64,000 bases of DNA from Serilophus lunatus (taxonomy: Eukaryota; Chordata; Aves; Passeriformes; Eurylaimidae), in NCBI GenBank assembly GCA_013399895.1, contig VXBA01005853.1, positions 3,293,820 to 3,357,819 on the forward strand, read 5' to 3'. The notes beneath the pieces were generated by a model, which was given only the letters and a program-made list of their open reading frames with translations, ran no database searches and was not told the DNA's origin. The position numbers and the translations under genes are program-made. This document shows positions 1 through 11,290 of this stretch, piece by piece (the stretch's first letter is position 1; each line of letters starts with the position of its first letter).

Positions 1-3000
1 GTCCTGCCGTTTAATCCTGGCTGCTGAAAGAGCTGAGCTGTTAATATCCATGAATCCGGAGAGAGGAATTAATTGGAAAAGGAGGGCAAAATGCTTCATA
101 TCCAGCCTGCCATAGGTGGGGAGATCAGAGCCATCGGCAGTCCTGCAGTGCTGCTTTCCTCATCCCGCTGGGAACTCCACACTGGGGGGGGGGGGGGGGG
201 GATGTGTTTGTGGGCTTCTGTGAGTTCCTGGGGCTCATCTTCTCTATGTTTTTTTCCCTAAAGGCAAGTGTGATGCTTTTGTAGTGGCAGGACATTTTGC
301 AGCAGAGAGTACAGACAGCAGGGATGCCCTCCCTTCCCCTGCTGGGGGTTTCTACCCCAGTCACACGGTTTTACCTCAGAACCCAACGTGAGGCTGGAGG
401 GATCTAGGTGTTTGGGATCCACTGGAGGCTGGGGATCCCCAGCCATCCCTGGTCCCAGTGCCCACAGCCACTTTCTCATCTGTTTATTTGAACTGAATGG
501 CAAGAAAGGGGGAGCTGTGATGGGAGAGCACAGGGTTTCACACCCTCAGCTGCATTCCTGGCTTTTGGCTTTCCAGACCTTCCTATTAGAAACCAAATAT
601 CTATTTGTGGTCCACAAAGCACAAGCAAAATCCTGTGACCCCAGAGGGTGAGTAGAACTTGGAGCACTGGATGCAGATGCAGATCACCCAGGGGTACAAC
701 ACACTTTCCACAGCCCCACCCTAGCTCCATTTGGGTCCTTTGGTGGGTCTATGCAGCCAGGAACTCCCCAGATTGGGTGTTTAACACCCAGCTAGGCTCT
801 ACTTCCTGCGCCAGGCTGCTCTCTTCCTTCTCAGCTCCATGTGGGATCTTTCCATCCTAGAGGGAAAAATTGTGCCTTGGCTTCATCCAAATCCAGTATC
901 TCCTTCCCGGCAAAGGCAGCTACCCCATTCTGCACTGGGAGGTCATGAGGCTGTGCAGGCAGCATTGAGGGTGCCAGGCAGGGAGCTCAGCCTCATCTTG
1001 GTGCAAGAAATCCCTCTGTAAGGAAGGAATCTTGTCCTGTTCCATTGTCATGGGCAGCAATGCGTGTCCTTGCCCTCCCAGGGTAATGGGGTTTTGGATG
1101 GGGATCACCACAACCCTGGTGGCAGCTGGCCCCCCATCTCTGCCTGTCTCAGATGAGACAGCAGTTCCCAGTTTGAGCACAGGACGGGTCCATCAGGAGC
1201 CATGGGTACAGATCACACCCTTGTCCGTCCCCCCCTCCTCACCCCACCGGCTGTCAGAGCAGGGTAACGCTGGATCCACAGCTCAACATCCAGCCCTGTC
1301 CGTGCAGCCTTGGGTCCTGGCACCGCTGATTCCCACCCCTGCAGCCTCTCTTGGTCCCCAGACCAGGTATGACTCCATGCCTTGTACCCATGGCCTCCCC
1401 CCGCAGTCCAAGCAATAGCTCTGCCACCGGGGTGCTCCGCTTCTCCCTTTTTCACACCTTCCCTGCCAGCACCCGGCTGTGCTGCTGCCGCCCTCCCTCT
1501 CTTCAACACCTCCTCCTCCTCCTCCAAGGCATTTTATCTCCTTTCTAGAGAGAAGAGTGTGGGCTGGGGATTTTTTGTTCCTCCATTTTTATTTTTTTTT
1601 CCCCTTTTTAATAAGCCCCCTCTCCTGCCGCTCCAGGAGCGGAGGGGCTGATCGTACGGCTCGGCACGGTAATTGTCTCCAGCCTCTCCTTGAACCTGCT
1701 GCGGGGGCAGATTTGGAGGCGCCGAAGGAGCTGCACTTCATGTTTGTCCTACTCAGGGGGCCGTGGGCAGGATCTTCTCCCTGTGTCCCCCCCGCCGCTG
1801 TCCACCGCCCTCTGCAAGCGTGTGGGATTGGAGCAGCCTCTTACTTGCTCAGCTTTGCGGGGGCTGCTGCAGCAGCAGGTTTTTCCCAGCTCCGTGTTCC
1901 CCGCTTGGGACAGGTTACCTGTCATGCTTTGTAGGTGCAGGGATGTGTCAAGGGCTTCTGCTCCATGGGACAGACTTCGAAGAACCCCTTCCCCATCTCT
2001 ACCTGCCCCCAAAGCCCCATCGTTGTGCTACCTCTGGGTGTGTGGCATCTCAAACCCCACCTGCCCGAGCGTCAGGATGGGTGAGAGCCGAGGAGATGGT
2101 GAAGGAGGAGGGTGGGTCCAGCAGTCTGGCACCCACCACCTCCCTTCCTGCCAGCCAGGCTGGGCTGTGTCCCCCCTCAACAGCCCACCCCAGTTCCTTG
2201 GGGAATGCAAACTCAAGATGGATCCTTTCTGCTCGGAACCCTCGTAGGACACTGCTCCCTATGAGGATCTGGTGGGGTGAGAGCCGTTCTTCCCACCCCT
2301 GCCAGCACACCCCCACTCCAACCGGCACCGGGAGCATCTCTCTGGAGGAGGAACGACACTTCCCACGGAGAGCGGCTGCCGCAGCAGAGCAGAGGTGCGG
2401 CACTTCGTCCTGGTTTCCCTCTCTAAGCCCGTGAAGCGGAAATTTCCCCATGGGAAACCGCTGATTTTTGAATGTGCCAGGATGTGCAGAAAGCCATCCC
2501 AGTGGAAAATCCCCAACCAGCCCCACAGTACCTTGGCTAGCCTGCTGAAGCCCCTTACTCAGGAAAACACCACGGTGCCGCGGTGGGACCTGCCTCCCTT
2601 GATGGGAAAGCTGTGGGATGTTCTCAGCTGGGAATGCTGCCCCTGAATCACCCTGGGAGTGGGGTGGCCCCTGTGATGCTCACAGGGACAGGTGAGCTGC
2701 TGTGCCAGCTCTGCTCCTTTATTCATGAATACACTAAAATGCATCTGTCCAGGTGGTTTTACATCATGGTGCCAGGCAATGCGGGCAGACTCTGAGTCTG
2801 TGTGCTCAGCCCTCCGTGCCGGCGCCCGCCCAACAAAGTGTCGCACCCCAGATACCTTCAGGAGCCCTCCTGGTCCTCCCCCGTCACTCCTGGGCTGTGA
2901 ATTCTCCTCCACAACCCCGCAGCCACCTCTGCCCAGCCAGGGCCCCGCACCCTCATTGCAGGCACTCAGCAGCCACTGCCTCCCCTGCCCACCCCCTGCC

Positions 3001-4442
3001 ACCACTATAGAGCTTCAGAGCCCAGAAGAACCAAGAAAACTCTGGAAAAAGCAGGTTTCACATCCCACCTTGCCACCATCTCCCTGGCGGGTGCCCATCT
3101 TCCTGCCCCCAGTCCCTGCTGCAGGGATACAGTCCCCAACCCACTGCTCCCTGCCAGCCCTTTGCAGCCGCCCGGATGCCACAGGAATGGATTGTGAGTA
3201 TCCTGGGATGGGGGACTCCACTCGCCTCCACGGAGCTGCACTTTGTAGCAGCAACCTGGTGCTGTGGCTTGGCTGGGGAATGTGAACAGCATTCAGCCCA
3301 GCACAAAGTCCTCACTGTCTCGGCGTCTCCATTTATCCATCTCTGCCTCTCCTTTCTCCTTTGCCCCCATTTTAAATGCCCACGTGTGTGTGGGCACACA
3401 TTTAGGAACAAGCTGCCCTGTGCCCGGGCGATTCAGGGCTGTGGGTTTTGGAGCATGTCCCTGTGCCTATGGATGGACACAGCTTCCCATCTGGAGCACT
3501 GGCACCAGCTGCCCAGCACAGGCATCCTGAGCCCACCGCCACACTGCCAGTCATTCCGAAGGGACAGCAGCCACACGCCCCAGATTTACACACTAGCTCC
3601 GGGAAAAGGCACAGAAACCAAAACAGAAGCACACGCCTGCTCACTCCTGCACCCGTTTTAGAGCCACACGCTGAGAAAGACGTGGAACATCCCTCCACAC
3701 AGAGGACCTGTCATCCCCTGCTGCACCATGGGGTGCTCAGTGTCCCCCAGGATTGCCTCGCCGTGCACAGACATTTCTGTTTGCACTCAGGGAGGGACAC
3801 GCGCACAAACACACGCACATTGATGCCAGCACATGCGATGGCATCCGGACCTGAGGAGCTGAGCCCTCCCCGGCAGGAGAGCAGGGTCAGGCAGGACTGT
3901 GGCTCACCCACACCGGGACAGGGATAGGAGGGGGAAACATCCTAGGTTCAAGATTTGCCAGGATTCTCTGGGTACTGCCAGGCAGGCTGGATCTCCTGCA
4001 GGACTAGTAACCCTGGTAAATCCATACAGAGAAATTCCCTAAAGAAATGTAAGGGGTACCCACTGCTTTGGCTTTCCTTCTCAGCTGTCCCATCCCTCCT
4101 GCCAGCTAGAGAACTTCCCGAGAGAACCAGCAGTATCCTTTTCTGGGAGCAGCTTTTCCATAAAAGGGACAGTACCCTCTCCCCGGGAAGCTCCAGCCCT
4201 CTGAGTGCTCCAAGCCCCCAGCAAAACATCCATCAGCAGCCCTTGAACTCGAGGAGAGATAGAGAGGCAGGTCTGGGGCTGGCAGACCCCATCCTCACCC
4301 AAGTCCCCCCACAGATCCCCACTGCATTCTCTCCATTCCCATCTCTTTTCTCCCATCTCTAGCAGTTCCCAGCACTGCTGAGGGTCTTTCCCAGCTAGGA
4401 CACAGCCCCACTCTGAGCATCCCAGCCCCATCTCTAACTTAC
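1..4442 (-). other. CAMK2A: CAMK2A intron 1 (5' part, runs off the window)
   Basis: This stretch lies downstream of CAMK2A coding exon 1 on the minus strand, after its GTAAGT donor at 4442-4437. No further CAMK2A kinase exon could be recognised in it; the next exon would encode the glycine-rich loop (GAFSVV type) and was not found, so it must lie beyond the left edge. The DNA is moderately GC-rich with many stop-free frames on both strands, none resembling a known protein. It holds an 18-base G run near 184. That it is all intron is inferred from gene orientation. Confidence 0.75.
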
Positions 4443-4504
4443 TTGCCCAGTTCCTCAAAGAGCTGGTACTCCTCGGTGAAGCGATTGCAGGTGATGGTGG
4501 CCAT
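4443..4504 (-). CDS. CAMK2A: CAMK2A coding exon 1 (calcium/calmodulin-dependent protein kinase II alpha, N-terminus)
   Basis: The minus strand encodes MATITCNRFTEEYQLFEELG plus two bases of the next codon (AA), then a consensus GTAAGT donor. This is the start of the CaMKII alpha kinase domain; mammals have Thr where this copy has Asn at residue 7. The beta, gamma and delta paralogues begin differently in this segment, which supports alpha. CaMKII alpha is a multimeric Ser/Thr kinase of neurons activated by Ca2+/calmodulin and central to synaptic plasticity. Only the first 20 residues and a split Lys codon are in the window. The exon ends in phase 2, as expected if the next exon opens with the G that completes Lys21. 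Position and orientation next to ARSI match human 5q32. Confidence 0.93.
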
Positions 4505-4625
4505 CCCGAGGGGCTGGAAATGCTCCCTCCCCAGTACGGAGTTTGGGGCAAGCAGTTCTCCTCTCGCTCCCTCCCTCTCCGTGTGCTCCCGGGGCTCTCT
4601 CCTCGCCGAGGTAAATAAGGGAATA
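4505..4625 (-). promoter_or_regulatory. CAMK2A: CAMK2A 5' UTR and core promoter (approximate)
   Basis: This is the minus-strand sequence directly upstream of the CAMK2A ATG. It is purine-rich (GGGAGGGAGCGAGAGG type) for about 100 bases. Upstream of that is an AT-rich TATA-like TTATTTA at about 4623-4617. A transcription start near 4580-4600 is inferred from this spacing; nothing in the sequence fixes it. Confidence 0.45.
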
Positions 4626-4743
4626 TGTTTGATTGACAAGCCCAGAGATAATGATGAGGGCAATTTGTCTTCTCAGCTTCACAAGCCTTCGTCAGCATCC
4701 TCGTCCCCATGGTGACCACCGCTGCCAGAAACGCCCTGTTTCT

Positions 4744-4757
4744 GTTGCCGGGGCAAC
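4744..4757. promoter_or_regulatory. RFX X-box palindrome upstream of CAMK2A
   Basis: GTTGCCGGGGCAAC is a perfect two-half-site X-box (GTNRCC, 2-base spacer, RGYAAC), the target of RFX winged-helix factors. It lies about 240 bases upstream of the CAMK2A start codon. The match is exact; binding and function are inferred. Confidence 0.6.
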
Positions 4758-4927
4758 TGCTTCCCAAACCCGCCACCCTCCGTAGGGACCAAGGCCCTGC
4801 TGGGGGCTCAGCCTGCAGGCTGCCCGGGGGTCATTCACCTGCTGCAGAGGGAGGGGGACATCTAAAATACAACTATTAAAGGCAAATTAAAAGATGTGGC
4901 AATGGTAAAATAATTGGGGCAAAAAGG

Positions 4928-4941
4928 GTTTCCATGGAAAC
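4928..4941. promoter_or_regulatory. X-box-like palindrome GTTTCCATGGAAAC
   Basis: A perfect 14-base palindrome with X-box spacing, but with T in place of the R in one half and A in place of Y in the other, so it is a weaker RFX match. A second partial copy (GTTTCCATGTTGCA) follows at about 4945-4958. It sits about 430 bases upstream of the CAMK2A ATG. Confidence 0.4.
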
Positions 4942-4969
4942 CGTGGTTTCCATGTTGCAGGAGGATGCT

Positions 4970-4983
4970 GTCACCCCGGCAAC
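4970..4983. promoter_or_regulatory. RFX X-box upstream of CAMK2A (distal)
   Basis: GTCACCCCGGCAAC fits the RFX consensus GTNRCC-N2-RGYAAC at every constrained position. It is the second exact X-box within 240 bases and lies about 470 bases upstream of the CAMK2A start codon. Confidence 0.55.
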
Positions 4984-4999
4984 AGCTTACCACCCTCCC

Positions 5000-6708
5000 C
5001 CCACCCAAAAGAAAAACCAAAACAGGCCCTTCTGGTACCCACAGCAGCATTGCTGGGAGTCCTAGGGAGCTGTGGGATGGGGACATGCTGTGACGGGAGG
5101 GAGTGGATGGAGCAGAAGTGTGTCAGGAGAAGCTGGAGAAACCATGGCAGGTCCCCAGGTCCCCACACCGTCCCACCTTCAGCCAGGGTCCCCGGGAGGA
5201 CTGGTCTCAATCACACTGCAGGAGCAGACTGGCTGCCCCCTGCTCCCCACCTTGACCCACTGTGTCTCCTCATGGGCCTCGGGATTCCTGAGGAGCAGGT
5301 TCCAAGGATCTCTCACATAGTTGAGCAAGCAGATTGTCCTGAAGCATAACTAGAGGAGATCAAAAGGGCTCTTTTCTGGGGTGTTGTGTCCCTGTGATGC
5401 CCAACCCAGGGCAGAAAGGGGGCAAATTCAGAGTTGTAATAGGAGGAAAGTCTGGCACCCTCCTCCTGGGTGGTCGTGCTGCTGAGTGCCTCTCTGCTGT
5501 GCTGAACATAAGAAAGCACAAAAAGTGCAATACAAGTGGAGTTGTGAGGTCCAGGACTTCAGAGGTTTCCCTCTGAGCCCCCACCAGCACCCACTGAGGA
5601 CCCAGCACCCCCTCCTCCATCTATACCACCCCTTGCACTTTCCACGTGCTTTCCCCCCAGAAGAGGGGAAACCTACTACTCCTCTACTGAACTTTTGTCC
5701 TATTTATGGATGATTTTGCAGCAGCAGGGCCCCCACTGCCCCAGGAGAAGGCTCTCCCTTGCCAGCTGGAGTGGCTTTGCCTTTGTCAACTGAGATGGAC
5801 TGAGTTCCATTTCAGGCTGTCTTGGAAGGGTTAAAAGGAAAAGAAAAGGTTCTAACCAGACAAAAATAGGGAGAAATCTTTGCGAGGGGAGAGAGAAGGA
5901 GGAGCAGAGAGGGAGAGAAGAAAGGAGGTGGAAGTGGAGGAGGACAGCAAGTGGCGGAGTGAGGAAGAGGAGGGGGAGGAGGATAAAGGTCTAATGGCTT
6001 TTCCATTAATTGCACCATTACCCACCTTATTCCCCACCTTGCATCCCCACATCCAGCCTCCCGCTCCCGTCTGCTCCAGCCAGAGGGGACCCTGCAGCTC
6101 TGGTGGCAGGGCAGGGATCTGATTCCCTGCCATGGACAGGCACAGGGACGAGGTCCCCAAGAGCTGATGGCCTCCAGATCCACCCTGGCCATGCCCTGGC
6201 ATGGGCAGAGCACATCAGGCACCCTCCCTTGGGGTGAAGGTGATGCATGTGTGCCATCCGTGCCCTGGGGACATGATGGTCCCCAAAACGCCTCGTTGCC
6301 CCTGCACAACTCCTCCCCATCTCACTCCCACGCAAAAGGGGGTTTCATTCACCACCCTCAGAGCTGTGTCGGGAGGCAGGGGGCTGCCATGGGTGGGCTG
6401 GTGCATCCGGATGCTTGTGGGAGTGCTCTCCTCCTCCAGCATTTTGCCGCCAGCCTCCAGCAGCCCCTTGGAGCTGAAGGGCAAGAGGAAGAGCCCCCCA
6501 CTCTGGAGACCCCATGGATGCCCGTGGGCAGCTGTGTGCCCCCGCCCCACTCCCGCCTGTGCTACTGTGCGTGTCCCCGTGGGCTCCGCAATGTGACCTG
6601 CCCCCCCTTTCCCGTGCCCACCCCCACGCTGGCACACGTGTTCAACCCCACACGCGTGACTCTGCCTGCTCCTGTAGCCGGGAGGAGGGCTCCATCCCCT
6701 CCTACCCC
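5000..6708. other. Intergenic DNA between CAMK2A promoter and first assembly gap
   Basis: No gene was recognised here. Stop-free frames on both strands encode low-complexity Pro/Ser-rich peptides without start context, splice support or known domains. Near 5883-5990 there is a purine-rich tract of GAGG/GGAG repeats about 110 bases long. The final 600 bases before the gap are C-rich. Confidence 0.6.
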
Positions 6709-6754
6709 NNNNNNNNNNNNNNNNNNNNNNNNNNNNNNNNNNNNNNNNNNNNNN
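6709..6754. other. Assembly gap (46 N)
   Basis: A run of unknown bases in intergenic DNA. The left flank is C-rich (CCTACCCC) and the right flank T-rich, which suggests an unresolved low-complexity repeat. Confidence 0.99.
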
Positions 6755-9700
6755 AGTTTTCTTCTCTTTTCCTCGACATTTTTCTCTGAAGCTAAGGGGG
6801 TGTCAGACTCCTCAGTGCTGAACATCCTCTGCTTTGTTGATGATGTTTTCCCAAGCAGGAACTGCTGCATGGTTCTGCTCTTGGGGACAAACCAAGAGGA
6901 GCAGAAGCTCTGGGTGGGACCTTCCTCTCTGGGCTGGGAGCTCCTCTGTAGAGGGGAGTAGTCCCACCCAGCCCTCTCCAAGAGGCCTCGAGATACTCTT
7001 AGGATGTCTTTGTTCCCAGCCATCCCAAGATTTGCTCCTGCAGGGCTTTGGGAGCCAAGCTGCTCTCCCACTGCCGTGCTCGGGTCTGGCCACCTGATGG
7101 AGACCTTCATCCCCAGTGCTCCCCTCCATCACTGAGCTACCTTTCCAAAAATATGTCCTGCTCCCCCCATCCTGCTCCAGCTCTACCTACAAAGGTCTCG
7201 TTTTTTGCATCCCAGCCTGAGGGTGGGCACCTGAGGTCTGATGCCAAACCCCACATTCACTGGAATGGCAGCTCAGGGAGGACCAATATGTCCAAGGTGG
7301 ACTGCAGCAGGTCCCCTCTGCTCCCAGGGGATGGGACCTGCAGCAGAACCAGAGGGAATGCAAATTACATGTTGCAGAGATCCTGAAATTACTGGGACAG
7401 TTTCACATGCAAGCTGGGGTCTAGGGGATGCTCAGTTGCTGTCCTCTGGGAAGCTGAATTTGGGGTTATTTTTAGATAAGATTATAAATACCGTGGTAAG
7501 CAAAACTGATTTACATTTAGAGTTGTGTTTGCAAATGTGCCCTATCCCTGTGGGCCCTGGCACTTGCTCCTGCAACCACAGGGCTGTCCTCAGGGGCTGT
7601 CCTCAGTGCCACTCTGTTCTTGACAGCAGGGTCCATAGCAAAGACCCTTCTGTGGACATGGCTGTGATACTTGGGGACACCCAGCAGGTGCTGTGCAATT
7701 CCTTGGCCTTCATGTGCTGAGTCTGGGTAGGGAGAAACCTGCAAAACTCCATGTACTTGTATCCCTGGAAGGAAAATGAACAAGGGTTCTCTTGGTCCAG
7801 AGCCTCCTCTCCCCATCGTGAGGTGCTCAGAGTGCTCTGCCACCCTCCCACTGTGGCAGTTTGCTGAAATATCCACCCACAGTCCTAGTACTGGACTTAC
7901 TGCCTTCCCTCTCTCAGGTGGGAGATACCTGTGGGGCTGGAGAGGCTCTGAGATACTCCCAGTCCTGCCTGACCCATCCCATTCTCATTCCATCCTCATC
8001 CTATCCCTACTCCTGTCTCCAGCCCACCCCAACTCCATCCATTCTCAGCCCATCCCCATCCAGCTCCCTCCCTCCAGCCAACAGGGTGGAGGCAGCCAGT
8101 CATCCCAAGTAAGGAGAGGCAGCCACTACCCCTCCATCCCACATGACTCAGAGCTCCAACGGCCCCAAATCCATCTCCCTGCTCCATCCCTCTGCACACC
8201 CCCATCCCACATTCAGTTCCTGCTGGGGTTTGGAGCAGAATGGGGCTTGCCCAGTGCTTTGAGGGGAGGTTGGAAAGGAAGGGAGTCTCAGCTTGTCTCT
8301 GCAAACACATCTTCCCAGTGCAGGGAGCTCCACCGCCTGAGCATCTCTCCAGATGCATTAACCCCTTGGCAGCCAGAGTGCACACACACTCCCAAGGGGT
8401 TTCAACTCTGTGAAAACATGAGATTTTGGCACATTACTGCATTTTTTGCCAGACAGACCATTAAAGAACATTGCTGGGATGAGGAGCCCACATGGCAGCA
8501 GCTGCATGTCCTCTCTCAGCCCAATATTCAGATACAGCACTGCCGGAATCAATGGTGAAGGAAAACTGCTGTCCTCTGGCTGAAGGCTTTGCACTCTCCA
8601 AGCACCCAGAGCACCCAGCTCCTGCCTTCTCCTCTTTGTTTTCAGGAACTAATATTTTCCTTCAACAATTTCTTCTTGTAAAGATTCAGAATCCAACTTT
8701 TTTTAATTAAAATACGGATGATATCAGATCCGCCACTGTGATCAGGCTGGCTGTGGACCCGGCGGCAGCAGCCCAGCAGATCCAAACCTGGAAATGAAGC
8801 AGGGCCAGGCAAACCTTCTCATAGGGATATTAGTAAAAATGAAGAGAGAAAAAACAATGCGATTTCATGGAAATTTCCATTTTTGAAGAAAAAAAATAAA
8901 AGAAGTACTAAACTTGGGTGCATTTATATAAATATGGAAATGAAAGCTGTTCCCGAGCCTTGTCGCCACCCCACGTCCAGCCCTGCTCCCTCCAGCACCA
9001 ACTCCCCCTTTAACGAGATTTGTTCCCAAGCCCCCTGCAGCATCACACCCTGCCCTCCTCTGGCTCCAGCTCTGCCTCTGCCTGCAGCAGCCTCTGCTTC
9101 TTCAGCAAATTGTTGCTTTATTTTCAGCAACTGGTTGGCTTTGCCAAATGACAGCCGGTGCTGCAGCCCCACTGCCAGTGGATACACTGGTGGTGCCCAT
9201 CTCAAAGGACTAGGATGGCCAGTTGAGGTAGTTTGAGGATGTGGAGCATCCTCCCGGGGCTCACCTCTGCCCAGGGGATGCCACGGGGACCTGTCCCCTT
9301 GAAGCAATATGCTAAGGGAGCAGGGATGAAACATAGGGCTGAGGGAGGAGCTGAGTCCCCTCTGAAACCTGTCCTTGGGATGTGCCTGTGGGGATGTGGG
9401 GGGCCAATGGGATGGGACAGTGATGGGCGTGCTTGGAACAGTGGAGTCTGGTGCACACTCCGCCACACTTTGGCTTTTCAAACTCTTTCCCAGCTCTACA
9501 AGAGGAGGACTCCTCACTTCTGCTTTACTGCCAGCTGGGTTTTTTCTTTGTTTCTATAGAAAATCCCAATTCCCCCAAATAATCCAGCTAAGAGTAAGGA
9601 AAAAAAAATACAAATGTGTCATTGCATTCTTTTCCCATCCTCATCCCTCTCTCACACACAGGGTTTGAAAGCGCACTGAAAGGTATTCAGTGTTCACGCT

Positions 9701-11290
9701 GCCAATTGTCACATCTTTCAATGACAGATTTTAAATGAATGTTATTTTGCAAGGGAGAGAGAGGGGGGGAAAGGAAAAAAAAAAAAAAAAGAAAGCCCAC
9801 ACTGCTCATCCAAAAGCTGACAAGTCCTAACGGGCCTCATTTTCCAGAGACAAAAATAACTATTTTCAAAATTCACAGCAGGGCCTTCGCCTACACACGC
9901 TGCACCAAGAGAAACCTGTGGGGAGAAATGTAAAACACATTGTGTAAATGGAAATGCACCATGCATCCAAAACGCTTTTAAAGCTATTTACCCCCTTTCA
10001 TCCTTGCCAGCTCTCCTGTGAGCGCATGTACGCACGCTCACAACCCGCTGAAGGCACAGGGGCCCGGCGCTCTGCTGGGTCCTGAGCTGCCTGGCCCCAG
10101 CAATCAGATGGGCTCCCCAGGGCAGCCAATGGTGGAGAGAAGTTTTCCTCCCCACGCGTGCGCTGCTGGAAGAGCGGTGCCCATCTGTGGCGAGGGGATG
10201 CGACGCGGTGCTGGCAGGCGGGAGACATCCCCATCATCCCCATCATCCCCATCCTCCACCACGGCTTCAAAGTCCTGCAGCTACAGTGCAGCACATCAGC
10301 CTCTGCTGAGACCTTCTGGAGATCTTCCTTCTGCCCCAGGTTCAGCAGCGGGATGTGGGGACAGGGACAGCCCCAGCACTGGGATGGGGCAGTCGGGGCT
10401 GGTTGTTTGGTCGGATGGATACGATGCCTGGGGAAGAAGATGGGTGCATAGGGCCATGCATACAGTGGGACTGCACAGACAAATTATGAGTGAAAGGATC
10501 TGCTGGGTGGCTGATCCATGTGGAGCCCACTAGAGCCTGGGGCAAACCTGCCTCCCAAATATGGGGCCATAGAGAACTACCTGAACTCTGAACGTATCCA
10601 CTATGTTTCCATGGGCCACAGCTTCTCACTAGTGCTGCTCCTGGCCCCTCAAGCTAGTGGAGATGGGAAGCCATGGCCCCACACGAAGTCCCTGTAGCAA
10701 CATGGCTGAATCCAGCCACATCAGTCTCAGGTCTGATATCGATGGTCAGGAATCCATCTCTCCCCAAAAAAGTATAGTAGGGAAACAATGTGGTCTTAGG
10801 TTTGGGGGAGGCCCTCAAGTTCCCAGAGTGAGAGCAAAGGCACCAGCTACTAGGCAGCAGGTTGAATGCCAGGAGCATGTAAATACAGGGAAATGGATAG
10901 GATCAACCTGGAGGCAGAGGTCTCCACGCTTCTTCCTACTCTTCCAATGGCCAACAATTAAAGCTTATGATTGGCTGTGGAGTCCTTGAGGAAAGGGTGT
11001 CTCTCTTTGGAAGGGGGCTGTGCATGGGCCAGCACAGCTCAGCACAGTCACACACCACTGCCAAGCATGACGGAGCCCACATCACCCTTCCTCACCCACC
11101 AGGACCCCCTTCCTGCAGCCATCATTCCAGCAAAAGAGGAGAAATGTTTTGGGGTGAACCCTGGAACAAGGGAGACCAAGAAAGCACTAATCATTTCCCA
11201 TCTGCCCTTATCCCTTGCTCCCACTCCATGGCACAGCAGTCCAGAGCTCAACCCTGGCCAGGATGGGTTGATGCTGGGGGAGGTCTCCTG
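6755..11290. other. Intergenic DNA between CAMK2A and ARSI 3' end
   Basis: No coding exon was recognised. Contents seen: degenerate CATCC-rich DNA at about 7970-8060; AT-rich blocks at 8640-8960 and 9540-9990 that differ from the GC-rich surroundings; a poly-A run near 9775; a 9-base CCCCATCAT tandem near 10226. The ARSI 3' UTR must start at 11290 and run leftward, but no AATAAA or ATTAAA on the minus strand was found within the first kilobase. The nearest minus-strand AATAAA noticed is at 9122-9117, which is distant, so the end of the ARSI transcript is unresolved. Confidence 0.55.
10226..10254. repeat. 9-bp minisatellite (CCCCATCAT)n
   Basis: About three copies of CCCCATCAT in tandem, ending in CCCCATCC. 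Intergenic, short, and of no evident function. Confidence 0.8.

Noticed and set aside
1763..2434. 223-codon plus-strand open frame in CAMK2A intron 1
   Set aside because: Low-complexity Pro/Ser composition in GC-rich intron DNA, with competing frames on both strands.
4081..4776. 231-codon minus-strand open frame across the CAMK2A start
   Set aside because: It overlaps CAMK2A exon 1 in a different frame and its peptide resembles no protein.
7970..8060. CATCC-rich stretch considered as a CRISPR-like or satellite array
   Set aside because: The units are degenerate and irregular with no spacer structure; it is simple low-complexity DNA.
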